Source: Hyphomicrobiales bacterium (GTDB taxonomy: Bacteria > Pseudomonadota > Alphaproteobacteria > Rhizobiales > Rhizobiaceae). Taken from it: 64,000 nt of DNA. The DNA is taken from assembly GCA_900468535.1 (NCBI GenBank), contig UBTY01000011.1:38526-102525 (forward strand), in the 5' to 3' direction. Under the pieces are notes generated by a model, which was given only the letters and a program-made list of their open reading frames with translations, did not search any database and was not told the origin of the DNA. The translations under genes and the position numbers were made by a program. Shown here piece by piece: positions 47,412 through 56,518 of the stretch. Each line of letters starts with the position of its first letter. Within the stretch, counting starts at the first letter, position 1.

Positions 47412-48005
47412 CTAGCGGATGCTCTCGTTCGGATAGACGCCCCAGAGGGCCGATTGCCTGATGAAGCCGTCGATTTCATGCCCTGTGACATCGACGTTGC
47501 ACCAGATGCCGTTACAACCATGTACGGAGAGCCTTACGCGGGCCTCCAGTTTTGCCACGACCCTCGCATCGGATTTCGGTGTTTCGCGGAGTGAAACCGT
47601 CGAAGCAAGCCACGGCCCGACAACGGCCGTGCGCTTGCTCGACAGAAGCGCCTTGTGCATCCAGCCGGAAACGCCGTCGCAGTCCCGGACCTGCCGCCAG
47701 TTGCCATATTCCGCCAGGATTTCCATCGGCAAGCCGGGGACCGTGTAGACCCATTGCGTGCCGTAATCGAGCGATGGCCCTATCCGCAGTCGCGCCTCTC
47801 TCGATTTCACTGAAACGAAACGGGGCACGGGAAGCCCGGTTTCGCGACCCTTGGCGCCATCCACGTCCACCTGCGGCATGGGCGCGGCAGTGAGCGGTCG
47901 GTGAGCTAAGGCGAGGCAGGTGGTGGCGGCGGCGAGCAGTCCCATGGCCGTGCAAAGGCGCCGCCGGATGCTGCGGGAAGGCAAGCAGCGAATGCTCACT
48001 TGCAT
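47412..48005 (-). CDS. Exported SH3-domain protein
   Basis: A 197-residue protein with an arginine-rich signal region (15-40) and a bacterial SH3-like pair (SYDYGTQWVYTVPGLPMEI-type strand near 88; WRQVRDCDGVSGWMHKALL near 104; a second repeat ending WCNVDVTGHEIDGFIRQS). The latter ends like SH3_4-family proteins that bind cell wall. ATG 48005 overlaps the upstream IalB-like gene by ten bases, with no ribosome site, so coupling is likely; ATG 47945 is an alternative. Confidence 0.85.
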   Translation of the reverse strand: MQVSIRCLPSRSIRRRLCTAMGLLAAATTCLALAHRPLTAAPMPQVDVDGAKGRETGLPVPRFVSVKSREARLRIGPSLDYGTQWVYTVPGLPMEILAEYGNWRQVRDCDGVSGWMHKALLSSKRTAVVGPWLASTVSLRETPKSDARVVAKLEARVRLSVHGCNGIWCNVDVTGHEIDGFIRQSALWGVYPNESIR

Positions 48006-48493
48006 TGCGACATCTGCTTCAGGGCTGCCGTCACCCCGCTCAGCGAATAGGTGTAACTCGTTTGCGTGCCGCGGTTGGAAACAACAGCGATCGTCATGTC
48101 GCTGCCGGAGCGCATGGCTTCAATGACGTCGGACTCCTTCGATTCCTCGAGCACCCAGGCGGACTTGCCCTTGGCGAACATGGCAAAGGTTCGATCGCCG
48201 ATCTGGATCTGACCGCGCGATCCCGGTTTGAGATCGTAACCCATGATCGCTTGCGGCTCGTAAGCCGTGAGCTTGCCGGGCGCCTTGCCGATCACGAAGA
48301 AGTTGCGCCCGTGATCGACGCCCGCAGGCTGCGCCGTCTTCGGAACCGTCAGGAGATAACAGACCGTCCTGCCTTCGCGGCTGTAGGAATAGACACCCCA
48401 ATCATCGAACTTCTTGATCATTGTCGGTTGTGCATGTGCCGCAACGGCACTTGCTAGCGTCAGGCAGAATGAGAGGAGGGCAGTTCTTTTCAT
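47996..48493 (-). CDS. Invasion-associated locus B (IalB)-like periplasmic protein
   Basis: A 165-residue protein with a clear signal peptide (1-22, AVAAHAQ) followed by an IalB-type domain (FDDWGVYSYSREGRTVCYLLTVPK; FVIGKAPGKLTAYEP). The family is common in Rhizobiales; Bartonella IalB is linked to erythrocyte invasion, but this is not evidence for invasion here. GGGGAAA precedes the ATG. Confidence 0.85.
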   Translation of the reverse strand: MKRTALLSFCLTLASAVAAHAQPTMIKKFDDWGVYSYSREGRTVCYLLTVPKTAQPAGVDHGRNFFVIGKAPGKLTAYEPQAIMGYDLKPGSRGQIQIGDRTFAMFAKGKSAWVLEESKESDVIEAMRSGSDMTIAVVSNRGTQTSYTYSLSGVTAALKQMSQCK

Positions 48494-48668
48494 GGCATTT
48501 CCCCGCCGAGAGTGTGAGAGACGCTGGTCTTGAGACAGACCGGCTGGAGCGAATGCGGGGCATTCAAGGCGGGCAGGGTTACCGGGGTCTTAACGCGACG
48601 GTGCGGATCACGGACGTGTTATCGCGTGGCAGTGCTATGTGAAGTCATGCTTCGAGGTGGCTGTGGAT

Positions 48669-48700
48669 AACAAAAAACCGGCCGCATCGCTGCGGCCGGT
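48669..48700 (-). terminator. yebC terminator
   Basis: ACCGGCCGCA-TCGC-TGCGGCCGGT, a 10-bp stem followed on the minus strand by TTTTTTG, lies 27 bases after the yebC stop. Confidence 0.93.
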
Positions 48701-48726
48701 CCGGAAAACAAGAATCGAAGAAACGG

Positions 48727-49473
48727 TCAGGCCGAAAGCTTGGCCAGGACTTCTTCGTCGACTTCGAAGTTCGAGTAGACGTTCTGGACGTCGTCATCGT
48801 CTTCAAGGCTGTCGATGAGCTTCAGCAGCGACTGGGCGCGTTCTTCGTCGACGGGGACGTTGTTCTGGGCGCGCCAGATGGCCTTGACGGTTTCAGCTTC
48901 GCCGAGCGAGGCTTCGAGCGCCTTGGCTACTTCACCGAGGGCCTCGAAGCCGGTCGTGATGTAGTGACCTTCCTCGTCGGTCTCGACGTCGTCGGCACCA
49001 GCTTCGATCGCAGCTTCCATGACCTTGTCGGCGTCGCCGGCGGAGAGCTTGTAGGTGATTTCGCCAACGTGGTCGAATGAGAAGGAAACCGAACCGGTTT
49101 CGCCGAGTGCGCCGCCGGCCTTCGTGAAGATCGAGCGAACGTTCGATGCGGTGCGGTTGCGGTTGTCGGTCAGAGCCTCGACGATGATTGCGGTGCCGCC
49201 CGGGCCGTAGCCTTCGTAGCGTACTTCATCGTAGTTCTCGCCGTCAGCGCCGGCTGCCTTCTTGATGGCGCGGTCGATGTTGTCCTTCGGCATGGACTGA
49301 GCCTTGGCGTTCTGGATCGCCAGACGCAGGCGGGCGTTCATGGTCGGGTCGGGAAGACCGGCCTTGGCGGCAACGGTGATTTCGCGCGCGAGCTTGGAGA
49401 ACATTTTCGATCGCACGGCATCCTGACGGCCTTTGCGATGCATGATGTTTTTAAACTGTGAATGGCCAGCCAT
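48727..49473 (-). CDS. YebC/PmpR family DNA-binding protein / translation factor
   Basis: A 248-residue YebC protein ([39 protein letters not shown]). The family includes PmpR-type transcriptional regulators and YebC translation factors that help ribosomes at polyproline; either role is possible. ATG 49473 is preceded by GGGG. In many alphaproteobacteria it lies beside ruvCAB, and here it is in the same strand block. Confidence 0.94.
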   Translation of the reverse strand: MAGHSQFKNIMHRKGRQDAVRSKMFSKLAREITVAAKAGLPDPTMNARLRLAIQNAKAQSMPKDNIDRAIKKAAGADGENYDEVRYEGYGPGGTAIIVEALTDNRNRTASNVRSIFTKAGGALGETGSVSFSFDHVGEITYKLSAGDADKVMEAAIEAGADDVETDEEGHYITTGFEALGEVAKALEASLGEAETVKAIWRAQNNVPVDEERAQSLLKLIDSLEDDDDVQNVYSNFEVDEEVLAKLSA

Positions 49474-49586
49474 GGCACCCCTGTTCACGTCTTATTGTTA
49501 GGAATGGGCCGCCTTATAAGAGCGAAACGGGGCGCATTCAAGGGAAAACGGCTTGGTTTGGCCTCGGGCCGCCGCATCCGGAATTG

Positions 49587-49611
49587 CGGAACAAAGCCCG
49601 GAAGTTGACGT
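49587..49611 (+). promoter_or_regulatory. EcfG (general stress sigma) promoter
   Basis: GGAAC (49587-49591), a 16-base spacer and CGTT (49608-49611) match the EcfG/RpoE2 consensus exactly, about 35 bases before the ATG at 49648. Confidence 0.75.
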
Positions 49612-49647
49612 TTCAAAGCACGGACCCTCGAAACGGAAGGAAGTGCT

Positions 49648-50151
49648 ATGGCTAGTTTCAACGAGGCGCGCGAACACCCGGCACGTCAGCTTTGGGATCA
49701 GGTGAACGATATCCATGCGGGAATGCTGGGTGTCGACGGAGTGGACATGCACATGCAGCCGATGGCGCCGCATGCCGATCCGAAGACCAACACCATCTGG
49801 TTCTATACGAAATCCGATGCGGATATTGCGCGCTCCATCAAGCCGGGTACGCGGGCGCACTTCTGTGTCGTCGGCAAGGACCATGACTATCACGCTTGCC
49901 TCGCCGGCAAGATCGAGGTCCGGCCAGACAGTGCGAAGATCGACGAATACTGGAACTCGGTCGTCGCGGCCTGGTATGAGGACGGCAAGAAGGATCCCAA
50001 TCTGACCATGCTGGCGATGCACGTCGACGATGCCGAGATCTGGGTCTCGACCGGCAGCAAGCTCAAGTTCGGCTGGGAGATTGCCAAAGCCAATCTCGAC
50101 GACGACAAGATGCCTGATGTCGGTATCCGCCAGCATCTGCAGTTTGCCTGA
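49648..50151 (+). CDS. Pyridoxamine 5'-phosphate oxidase-like stress protein
   Basis: A 167-residue split-barrel protein resembling general stress protein 26. It has NDIHAGMLGV (where related proteins read IRTGMLTT), TIWFYTKSDADIARSI, HFCVVGKDHDYHACLAGKIE and WVSTGSKLKFGWEIAKAN. It probably binds a flavin. An EcfG-type promoter upstream fits a stress-induced gene. GGAAGGAAG precedes the ATG. Confidence 0.9.
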   Translation: MASFNEAREHPARQLWDQVNDIHAGMLGVDGVDMHMQPMAPHADPKTNTIWFYTKSDADIARSIKPGTRAHFCVVGKDHDYHACLAGKIEVRPDSAKIDEYWNSVVAAWYEDGKKDPNLTMLAMHVDDAEIWVSTGSKLKFGWEIAKANLDDDKMPDVGIRQHLQFA

Positions 50152-50160
50152 ACACAGATG

Positions 50161-50182
50161 GACCCGGCATGACCGGGTCTTT
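50161..50182 (+). terminator. Terminator after the stress protein gene
   Basis: GACCCGG-CATGA-CCGGGTC followed by TTTC, ten bases after the stop and abutting the convergent gene's end. Confidence 0.8.
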
Positions 50183-51018
50183 CACTGCATGCCTTTCGCC
50201 ACGTAGATCAGCGGCTTCTTCGGCAATGTCCGCAATGACACGGTGATCGTATTGGTCGGGGCGTAGCTGATGTCGAAATCGGGACCGAACATCGAAAGAA
50301 AACTCTGCAGCGGTCGGGGTTGATGCATCGGCAGGATCAGCGAGGCGCGGAGCCTCTTGATGACGCGGCTCATGCTGTCGGCGCCCATCGTCAGGCCGCC
50401 ATCAACCGGAACCATGACGACATCCAATCTTCCAATCTCGGCATAATGAGACGGCGTCAGTTCGTAGTGCAAATGGCCAAGATGGCCGATGCAGAGGCCC
50501 GCGACCTCGAAAATGAAGATCGAGTTGCCGTCGATCTGCGGAGCGCCGAAACCGCCGCGGATATCGGTCGTGACGTTGCGAATGTATGTGTCGCCAACGA
50601 CCAGATCGATTTTTGCTTTCTCGCCGGGGACGTCGCTCCATCCATGCAGAACATGCTGAATGCTTGGATCGGGCGTCAGCGTATAATGCGAGGAATGAGC
50701 ACGGTTCATGGTGACGACCATCGGCAGGCGCGGTGGCGTGTACCATCCGCTGTAATCCGTTGCGATCGTCACGCCGCCGGGTGTCTCGATGAGAAAGGTA
50801 GAATGTCCGACGTAAGTCAGCGCGACCGTTTCTTCGGTCGATGTCGCGCGAACGACGGGCGCGGGGCCGGAAAAGCTCGCGTAGGTCGCGTGGGGAAGGG
50901 ATTGGGCAACGGCCTGGCACTGGCTGATGGCCTTTCGCTCCTGCTGAGCGATAGCCGCCTCCGCGGCGATGAGCAGCGTCACGCAGGCAATTGCGAAGAC
51001 AAGAAAACGCGGCTTCAT
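50182..51018 (-). CDS. Exported metallo-beta-lactamase-fold protein with degenerate metal motif
   Basis: A 278-residue protein with a signal peptide (1-25, AAEAAIAQ) and an UlaG/RNase-Z-like MBL fold (TYVGHSTFLIETPGGVTIATDY). Where active members read HxHxDH, this one reads RAHSSH (first His to Arg, Asp to Ser), so two metal ligands are missing; later histidines in LGHLHYEL and LPMHQPRP remain. The enzyme may be inactive or use another metal set. GGAGGAAG precedes ATG 51018. Confidence 0.85.
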   Translation of the reverse strand: MKPRFLVFAIACVTLLIAAEAAIAQQERKAISQCQAVAQSLPHATYASFSGPAPVVRATSTEETVALTYVGHSTFLIETPGGVTIATDYSGWYTPPRLPMVVTMNRAHSSHYTLTPDPSIQHVLHGWSDVPGEKAKIDLVVGDTYIRNVTTDIRGGFGAPQIDGNSIFIFEVAGLCIGHLGHLHYELTPSHYAEIGRLDVVMVPVDGGLTMGADSMSRVIKRLRASLILPMHQPRPLQSFLSMFGPDFDISYAPTNTITVSLRTLPKKPLIYVAKGMQ

Positions 51019-51137
51019 GCCACTTCCTCCAGCGCTCTCACGGGTGCGCTCAGAGGATGCGGCAAGGCGCCGCAGCGGTCCAGTTGAAATGCCAGCGCCG
51101 CTGCTCACTTTTGCGTCATGGCAGACGCCTGCCTATG

Positions 51138-51962
51138 CTAGCGCCAGAATTCCGGAATCGTCTCTGCGAGACGCGGACCGAGCCGGAGTGGCGCGATCTT
51201 TTCAGCCAGCCCGGTTGCGTCCGAGATCTCGACGCCGACACCGCAGATGGTGGCGGGGCCTGTCGCGGCCTCCATGCGGCCCTTCGGCATCTTGGAGATG
51301 AACCGGTTCAACGGCTCTTCCTTGTCCATGCCGAGCGAGCTGTCGTAGTCGCCACACATGCCGGCATCCGACAGATAGGCGGTGCCGCCGTTCAGGATCT
51401 GATGATCGGCCGTCGGGACGTGGGTGTGCGTGCCGACGACGAAGCTGGCGCGACCGTCGACGAAGTGGCCGAAGCACTGCTTCTCGCTGGTCGCTTCGGC
51501 GTGAAAGTCGAAGATGATCGCATCGGCCTGCTCCTTGAGAGGGCAGGCGTCGAGGATCGCCTCGGCCGACTTGAAGGGGTCATCGAGTTCGGGGTGCATG
51601 AAAACGCGACCCATGACATTGGCGACCAGCACACGTGCGCCGTTGCGGGCATAGAAGAGCCCGGAACCACGGCCCGGTGTGCCCTGCGGGTAATTGGCCG
51701 GCCGCAGGAACTGGTCGTGACGCCCGGCAAAGGCGACGGCTTCCTTCTGGTCCCAGACGTGGTTGCCTGTCGTGACGACATCGGCGCCTGCGTTGATCGT
51801 CTCGAGGAAGATATCCTCGGTGATGCCGAAGCCGCCGGCGGCATTCTCGCCGTTGACGACGACGAAATCGAGCTTCAGGTCGGAAATCAGGCCGGGGAGG
51901 CGGTTCCAGACGGCGGTGCGTCCGGTCTTACCGACCATGTCACCCAGAAAAAGCAGTCGCAT
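51138..51962 (-). CDS. YmdB-type metallophosphoesterase (TIGR00282)
   Basis: A 274-residue calcineurin-like phosphoesterase. The metal motifs are MRLLFLGDMVGKTGR, VNGENAAGGFG, TTGNHVWDQ, FHAEATSEK and VGTHTHVPTADHQIL. Bacillus YmdB is a 2',3'-cyclic nucleotide phosphodiesterase; the substrate here is inferred. The ATG at 51962 lies just after the 5-FCL stop, so the two are an operon. Confidence 0.9.
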   Translation of the reverse strand: MRLLFLGDMVGKTGRTAVWNRLPGLISDLKLDFVVVNGENAAGGFGITEDIFLETINAGADVVTTGNHVWDQKEAVAFAGRHDQFLRPANYPQGTPGRGSGLFYARNGARVLVANVMGRVFMHPELDDPFKSAEAILDACPLKEQADAIIFDFHAEATSEKQCFGHFVDGRASFVVGTHTHVPTADHQILNGGTAYLSDAGMCGDYDSSLGMDKEEPLNRFISKMPKGRMEAATGPATICGVGVEISDATGLAEKIAPLRLGPRLAETIPEFWR

Positions 51963-51964
51963 TG

Positions 51965-52552
51965 CTATCCAATCCAAGAGGCAAAAAAGCGCAGCCCGCT
52001 TTCTGTCAGGATGGCGTCCAGGCTGACGTCGTGGGGCTCATCGGGCACATGTGCCACTTCCTGGCAGTCGAATGCAATGCCGATCAGCTTGGGATGCAGG
52101 CCTTTTTGCTTCAAACGCTCGATGGCGCGGTCGTAGTAGCCGGCGCCGTAGCCGATGCGATGGCCGCGATTGTCAAATGCAGAGAGCGGTACCAGCAGGA
52201 TGTCTGGGTCAAGGACGGCGGCATCGTCAGGTGGTCCCGAGGTGCCGAAGCCGGTGCTGACAAGTGGGGCGCCGCGTACGAGTTCGCGAAAGACGATCGT
52301 CTGCTTGTCGAGGATGGCAGGCACGCAAAGCCTGGCGCCTCTTGCCTGGAAGCGCGCCATCAGTGGGCGGATGTCGGCCTCCGAGCGGATCGGCAGGAAG
52401 CCGGAGACGACGGTTCCGGGTTCGAACGCCACCGCCTCGCCGGCGAGCTCGGCCATGGCAAGGCTCATCTCGATCCGGGTTTCCTCCGGGATGGCATCGC
52501 GCAGCGCAAGCCGGCCGCTGCGCATTTCCGCTTTCAGTTCTTTTGGGGTCAT
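51965..52552 (-). CDS. 5-formyltetrahydrofolate cyclo-ligase
   Basis: A 195-residue 5-FCL (YgfA/Fau), using ATP to convert 5-formyl-THF to methenyl-THF. SGFLPIRSEADIRPLM and the C-terminal VPLSAFDNRGHRIGYGAGYYDRAI are the hallmarks. In E. coli it directly follows zapA-ssrS; here it is 20 kb away from zapA-6S and inverted. Confidence 0.93.
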   Translation of the reverse strand: MTPKELKAEMRSGRLALRDAIPEETRIEMSLAMAELAGEAVAFEPGTVVSGFLPIRSEADIRPLMARFQARGARLCVPAILDKQTIVFRELVRGAPLVSTGFGTSGPPDDAAVLDPDILLVPLSAFDNRGHRIGYGAGYYDRAIERLKQKGLHPKLIGIAFDCQEVAHVPDEPHDVSLDAILTESGLRFFASWIG

Positions 52553-52648
52553 GCTCCACCGCGCCGTTTTTTCAGCTGACGATAGCGGTCTCGCTGATCA
52601 TTTCAACGCAACAATGCGACGTTTGCCGGCTTGTCCGGACCTCGCGGC

Positions 52649-53395
52649 CTAGATTGTGATGCTGGTGGGTATCGCCGAAGCTCCGACTTGTGCGTCAAGC
52701 TGATAGGGGTCCGCGCCTGATCCCTGCTGGCCATTGTGGGCGCGCAGTTCGCGCATCGCCTTGTCCATCAGTTGGCGGACTTCCTGCAGGACGGATTTGA
52801 ACTCTTCCATCGTCTTGCGATCCTCGGCAGATATGCCCGACGTCGCCTGTTTCCCGTCTTCAACCACGCTCTGGTAGGCATTGCGCGCGGCAGTCGCGCC
52901 ATCCGGCTCGTCGGTCTGCTCCGTACTGGCGTCGGAGGAATCGGACGATGCTTCGGTTGCCGACGCGGCTGATTGATCTGCGGCAGCGCCGGCAGCATCG
53001 GCAGCGGTTGTGCCGGCACCGGCAACGGATGCAGCGCTGTTGGCGGCAGATGCTGCGCTCGTTGCACTGGCGGCAACGGCGGAGGCAAATTCCGCAGCTG
53101 CGGCGCTGATCTTGTGTGCGAGTTCGGCCGCAAGGCGGGCGACCACTTCAGGTGGAAAGCCACCGCTTTTCAGCATTTCCAGCTGCTGCTTGGCTTCTTC
53201 CAATTTGCGGGCAGCACGGGCCTTCGTCGCTTCAGCCGATGTCGTCATGCTATCGCGCAGCGTCTGCAAGGCTTTCGCGGAGGTCTGCAATATCTTCAGG
53301 CGCGCGCTGCTTGCGCTGTCCGTGGACGCATTGAGGTTGTCTGCCGAATAGGCGTTGCGCAGAATATTGAGCGCCGAAGTGGAGCCGACTTGCAT
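52649..53395 (-). CDS. Alanine/serine-rich hypothetical protein
   Basis: A 248-residue low-complexity protein. Residues about 85-160 are nearly all Ala, Ser, Thr and Gly, flanked by charged helices (ATKARAARKLEEAKQQLEML; FKSVLQEVRQLMDKAMREL). No signal peptide or TM. GGGGGA precedes ATG 53395. I do not recognise a family; a structural or surface role is possible but unsupported. Confidence 0.7.
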   Translation of the reverse strand: MQVGSTSALNILRNAYSADNLNASTDSASSARLKILQTSAKALQTLRDSMTTSAEATKARAARKLEEAKQQLEMLKSGGFPPEVVARLAAELAHKISAAAAEFASAVAASATSAASAANSAASVAGAGTTAADAAGAAADQSAASATEASSDSSDASTEQTDEPDGATAARNAYQSVVEDGKQATSGISAEDRKTMEEFKSVLQEVRQLMDKAMRELRAHNGQQGSGADPYQLDAQVGASAIPTSITI

Positions 53396-53461
53396 ACTAT
53401 CCCCCGGATTGCACTATCCGGGTTAGTCTGCAACCTCAGGCTTGCGCGGGCCTGTGCGGCG

Positions 53462-54355
53462 TCACACGCCTCCGTTGTCCGTGGCCAGCGCATGGATGGT
53501 CTGCTCGAACAGCGGCATGCCGCCGGGCACCCATCCAAGGGCGCGGATTTTCGTCGTGTCCATCGGTGTGAGCTGCGATTTGTCGGCCGGAAGTGGCAGC
53601 CTGTTCAGGCAGTCGCGTTCCCAGCGAATGTGTTCGAGTATGTCCCACGTGTCGAGGGTGAGGTCGGAAACGTTGAACGTTTCTCCCGATATCCGCCCCG
53701 TTTCGGCCTCCAGCATCACGCGCACCGCCTTGCCGACATCCTTGCCGTGGACTTCGGTTCCAACCCGCGATGGAAGGGCGCGGCCGTTAAGGTAGTCCTC
53801 GATCAGCCTGTCCCATTTGTTGGGACGAAGATCTCCATAGACACCCGTCAACCTGAGGCTGGCGGTTGCAAAGCCCGGGGCTGCCAGATGCGCCAGGCTG
53901 CGCTCGGCATCCAGCTTGACCTGGCCGTAGAGGGTTTCCGGCTTGTCGGGCATGCCTTCCTTCAGCACGGTGCCGGGAGCATGCTCGCCATAGGCAGCGC
54001 GGCTGGAGATGAAGATGCAGCGGCGCGTGCCTGCACGCTTGGCCGCTTCAAAGAGTCGGACGCTGCCATCAAGGTTGAGACGCCTGAACGCCTCGGGATC
54101 GTCTCCTTCGCCGCCACGGTATTTGCCGGGCAGATGATGGAGGGCCGCGTGGACGAAGAAATAGGCATCGTCGAAGGCTTCGATGTGGTCATGCGCCGGA
54201 TCGAGCGACAGCGGAGCAAATTCGACCGGTCTTGAAAAGAACCGGGGCAGGGGAGCATGACGCCCGCCGATGATCACGGTATAGCCGGCGGCGAGCAGCT
54301 CTTCGACGATATAGCGTCCGACGAGACCTGTTCCCCCCGATACCAATACCTTCAT
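53462..54355 (-). CDS. sqdC: SqdC-like SDR of sulfolipid biosynthesis
   Basis: A 297-residue extended SDR with the cofactor motif VSGGTGLVGRYIVEEL at 4-19 and the Tyr-Lys pair in YGQVKLDAERS; ISSRAAYGE holds the Ser. As third gene of a run with sqdB and sqdD, it matches the Rhodobacter sqdBDC order, where SqdC aids SQDG synthesis; its exact reaction is unknown. Start overlaps the sqdD stop. Confidence 0.82.
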   Translation of the reverse strand: MKVLVSGGTGLVGRYIVEELLAAGYTVIIGGRHAPLPRFFSRPVEFAPLSLDPAHDHIEAFDDAYFFVHAALHHLPGKYRGGEGDDPEAFRRLNLDGSVRLFEAAKRAGTRRCIFISSRAAYGEHAPGTVLKEGMPDKPETLYGQVKLDAERSLAHLAAPGFATASLRLTGVYGDLRPNKWDRLIEDYLNGRALPSRVGTEVHGKDVGKAVRVMLEAETGRISGETFNVSDLTLDTWDILEHIRWERDCLNRLPLPADKSQLTPMDTTKIRALGWVPGGMPLFEQTIHALATDNGGV

Positions 54356-55182
54356 GCTGCCTCTTCAGGATTTGCCATGGTCGATAGATCCGGCAGGTCA
54401 TTGCCGGCATAAAAAGCATGCCACAGGTCGATCAGCGGCCGAAGTTTATCGGCTTTCGGATGATTCGTCTCCCACGGCTTCTCGTACTGGTAGTGCAGGA
54501 CGGAAATGCTCTGCCAGTCCCAAAGGCGGGGCATGGTGAACCATACGTATTGCAGCATGTTGAAGTACACCGGCAGGCCGTGCCAATCCGGGAAAAACTC
54601 CTGCAGGAATGTTTGATCTGTACGCTTCCAGAACAGGCCGGGCTGATCCAGATGCTCGAGCATCCGCCGAAACGTTTCCATTGACGGTTCGGCAACGAAG
54701 ACGCCCGAGTTCAAGCGATGAAAATCCGCCAGCGATCCGTAGACGTTGGGGGCAGCGGAGAACTCCGGATAGCGGAAAAGCCTGTCGATATTCCGCAGCA
54801 CGATCGCGTCGGCATCGATGAAAACGCATCGTTGGTATTCGGTCAGCTGCCAGAGCCGCAGCTTGCAGAAATTGTCGAGCGGCGAGTGGAAATCCGGCTT
54901 GCGTCCCTTGGTGAAAGGGGCGGCTGCGTGGAGACTGGAGCGAGCGTGCCGCTCGTTGAACTCGGCTGACAAAGGTAGGTGATCGACCGCCACAAGTCGG
55001 CAGCCGAGCTGCGTCAGCGGTGCAAGGGCTGCTTGGTCCGCGCCCTCAGTATGAAGGACGATCAGGTCGGCGGTGGTCTCGGTCCGACGCAGCGATGTCA
55101 CGAGTGCCTTGGCGCCCATGGCGTAGTCGTTGTTGGTGACGAGCGTCACGTAGGCGTAGCGCGACGACGGGAGGTCACTCAT
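54352..55182 (-). CDS. sqdD: SqdD-like glycogenin-family glycosyltransferase
   Basis: A 276-residue GT8 (glycogenin-like) enzyme: YAYVTLVTNNDYAMGAKALV at the start, the metal motif FIDADAIVL (DxD) near 120 and FNSGVFV-type RLNSGVFVAEPS near 155. SqdD is proposed to transfer sulfoquinovose from UDP-sulfoquinovose to diacylglycerol. ATG overlaps the sqdB stop and its stop overlaps sqdC, so the three are one operon. Confidence 0.85.
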   Translation of the reverse strand: MSDLPSSRYAYVTLVTNNDYAMGAKALVTSLRRTETTADLIVLHTEGADQAALAPLTQLGCRLVAVDHLPLSAEFNERHARSSLHAAAPFTKGRKPDFHSPLDNFCKLRLWQLTEYQRCVFIDADAIVLRNIDRLFRYPEFSAAPNVYGSLADFHRLNSGVFVAEPSMETFRRMLEHLDQPGLFWKRTDQTFLQEFFPDWHGLPVYFNMLQYVWFTMPRLWDWQSISVLHYQYEKPWETNHPKADKLRPLIDLWHAFYAGNDLPDLSTMANPEEAA

Positions 55183-56399
55183 GAAACGGACTTCAGCCTC
55201 TTGCCCTCGGGATCATGGTTGATCGTCGCGGCGATGTCTTTCGTCCAGGCTGAAACGGCGGGAACGCGGGATCGGTCGACGCGATAGGCGAACTTCTTCG
55301 CGACATCGACGATCTCGCTCAGAAGCCCGGCCTGCAAGGTGATCGGATCGAGACCGAGGTTGCGGAACTTGTCGTTCTTGACGATCAGCTCGTTCTCGGG
55401 CGCTTCCTTACGCGGGTTCGGCAGCCAGGCGATCTCGGCGCCGCTCATCCGGGCGATCATCTCCGCCAGATCGCGGACCCGATGTGTCTCTGTCATCTGG
55501 TTGAAGATCTCGACACGTGCGCCGCGTGCCGGCGGGTTGTTCAGCGCGAGCTCGATGCAGCGCACGGAATCCTGAATGTGGATGAAGGCCCGGGTCTGGC
55601 CGCCGGTACCGTGAACGGTCAGCGGATATCCGATTGCCGCCTGGATGAGGAAGCGGTTCAGCACGGTGCCGTAGTCGCCATCGTAATCGAAGCGATTGAC
55701 GAGTTGCGAATGGCGGCGCGTCTGTTTCGTGTGGGTGCCCCAGACGATCCCCTGGTGCAGATCCGTGATCCTCAGGCCGTCATTCTTGGCATAGAACTGG
55801 AACAGCAACTGATCCAGGCACTTCGTCATGTGATAGATCGAGCCCGGATTGGAGGGGTAGAGGATCTCCTGGCTGACAGTCTCGCCGTTTGCGATCTCGA
55901 CCCCGACCGGAAGATAACCTTCGGGGATCGCGGCTCCGACCGTGGAATAGCCATAGACGCCCATGGTGCCGAGATGGATCAGATGCGCGTCAAGCTGAAG
56001 CTCGACAAGCGCATTCAGGAGATTATGCGTGCCGTTGACGTTGTTGTTGACTGTGTAGTTCTTGTGGCGGTCACTTTTCATCGAATAGGGTGCGGCGCGC
56101 TGCTCGGCGAAATGAATGATGGCATCCGGACGGTTTTCGCCGAGCCACTTCTTCAAGAGTTCGTAATCCTTGGCGAGATCGATCAGGTTGAAGTGGATGC
56201 GCCGGCCGGTTTCGGCGTGCCAGATGCGCGTGCGCTCCTGGATCGAGTCCATCGGCGTCAGCGACTGGACGCCGAGTTCAGTGTCGATCCATCGCCGGGA
56301 AAGGTTGTCGAGGATATGGACGTCATGGCCCACGTCCGAGAGATGCAATGATGTTGGCCAGCCGATGAATCCGTCCCCGCCCATCACTGCAATCTTCAT
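55179..56399 (-). CDS. sqdB: UDP-sulfoquinovose synthase SqdB
   Basis: A 406-residue extended SDR that adds sulfite to UDP-glucose to give UDP-sulfoquinovose. Cofactor loop VMGGDGFIGWPTSLHL at 5-20, active-site Thr and Tyr/Lys (LGTMGVYGYST; IYHMTKCLDQ) and the SqdB-specific INHLP-like FAEQRAAPYSM are present. First gene of sqdBDC, making the sulfolipid SQDG, a phosphate-saving membrane lipid in rhizobia. Confidence 0.94.
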   Translation of the reverse strand: MKIAVMGGDGFIGWPTSLHLSDVGHDVHILDNLSRRWIDTELGVQSLTPMDSIQERTRIWHAETGRRIHFNLIDLAKDYELLKKWLGENRPDAIIHFAEQRAAPYSMKSDRHKNYTVNNNVNGTHNLLNALVELQLDAHLIHLGTMGVYGYSTVGAAIPEGYLPVGVEIANGETVSQEILYPSNPGSIYHMTKCLDQLLFQFYAKNDGLRITDLHQGIVWGTHTKQTRRHSQLVNRFDYDGDYGTVLNRFLIQAAIGYPLTVHGTGGQTRAFIHIQDSVRCIELALNNPPARGARVEIFNQMTETHRVRDLAEMIARMSGAEIAWLPNPRKEAPENELIVKNDKFRNLGLDPITLQAGLLSEIVDVAKKFAYRVDRSRVPAVSAWTKDIAATINHDPEGKRLKSVS

Positions 56400-56518
56400 C
56401 GCGTCGTCTCCTGTCTGTGCGCCCTTATCGAGAATTACTTAGGAAGCGTGACAATTGTTCAATGCTTGCAAGCTGGAAACTCTTCGGTCAAAGAAGGCTC
56501 GGAAATCTGGAGAGAATG

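Noticed and set aside
18514..48700. Two terminators sharing AACAAAAAACCGGCCGC as a mobile repeat
   Set aside because: Only 17 bases are shared and both fit ordinary terminators; convergence or chance is simpler.
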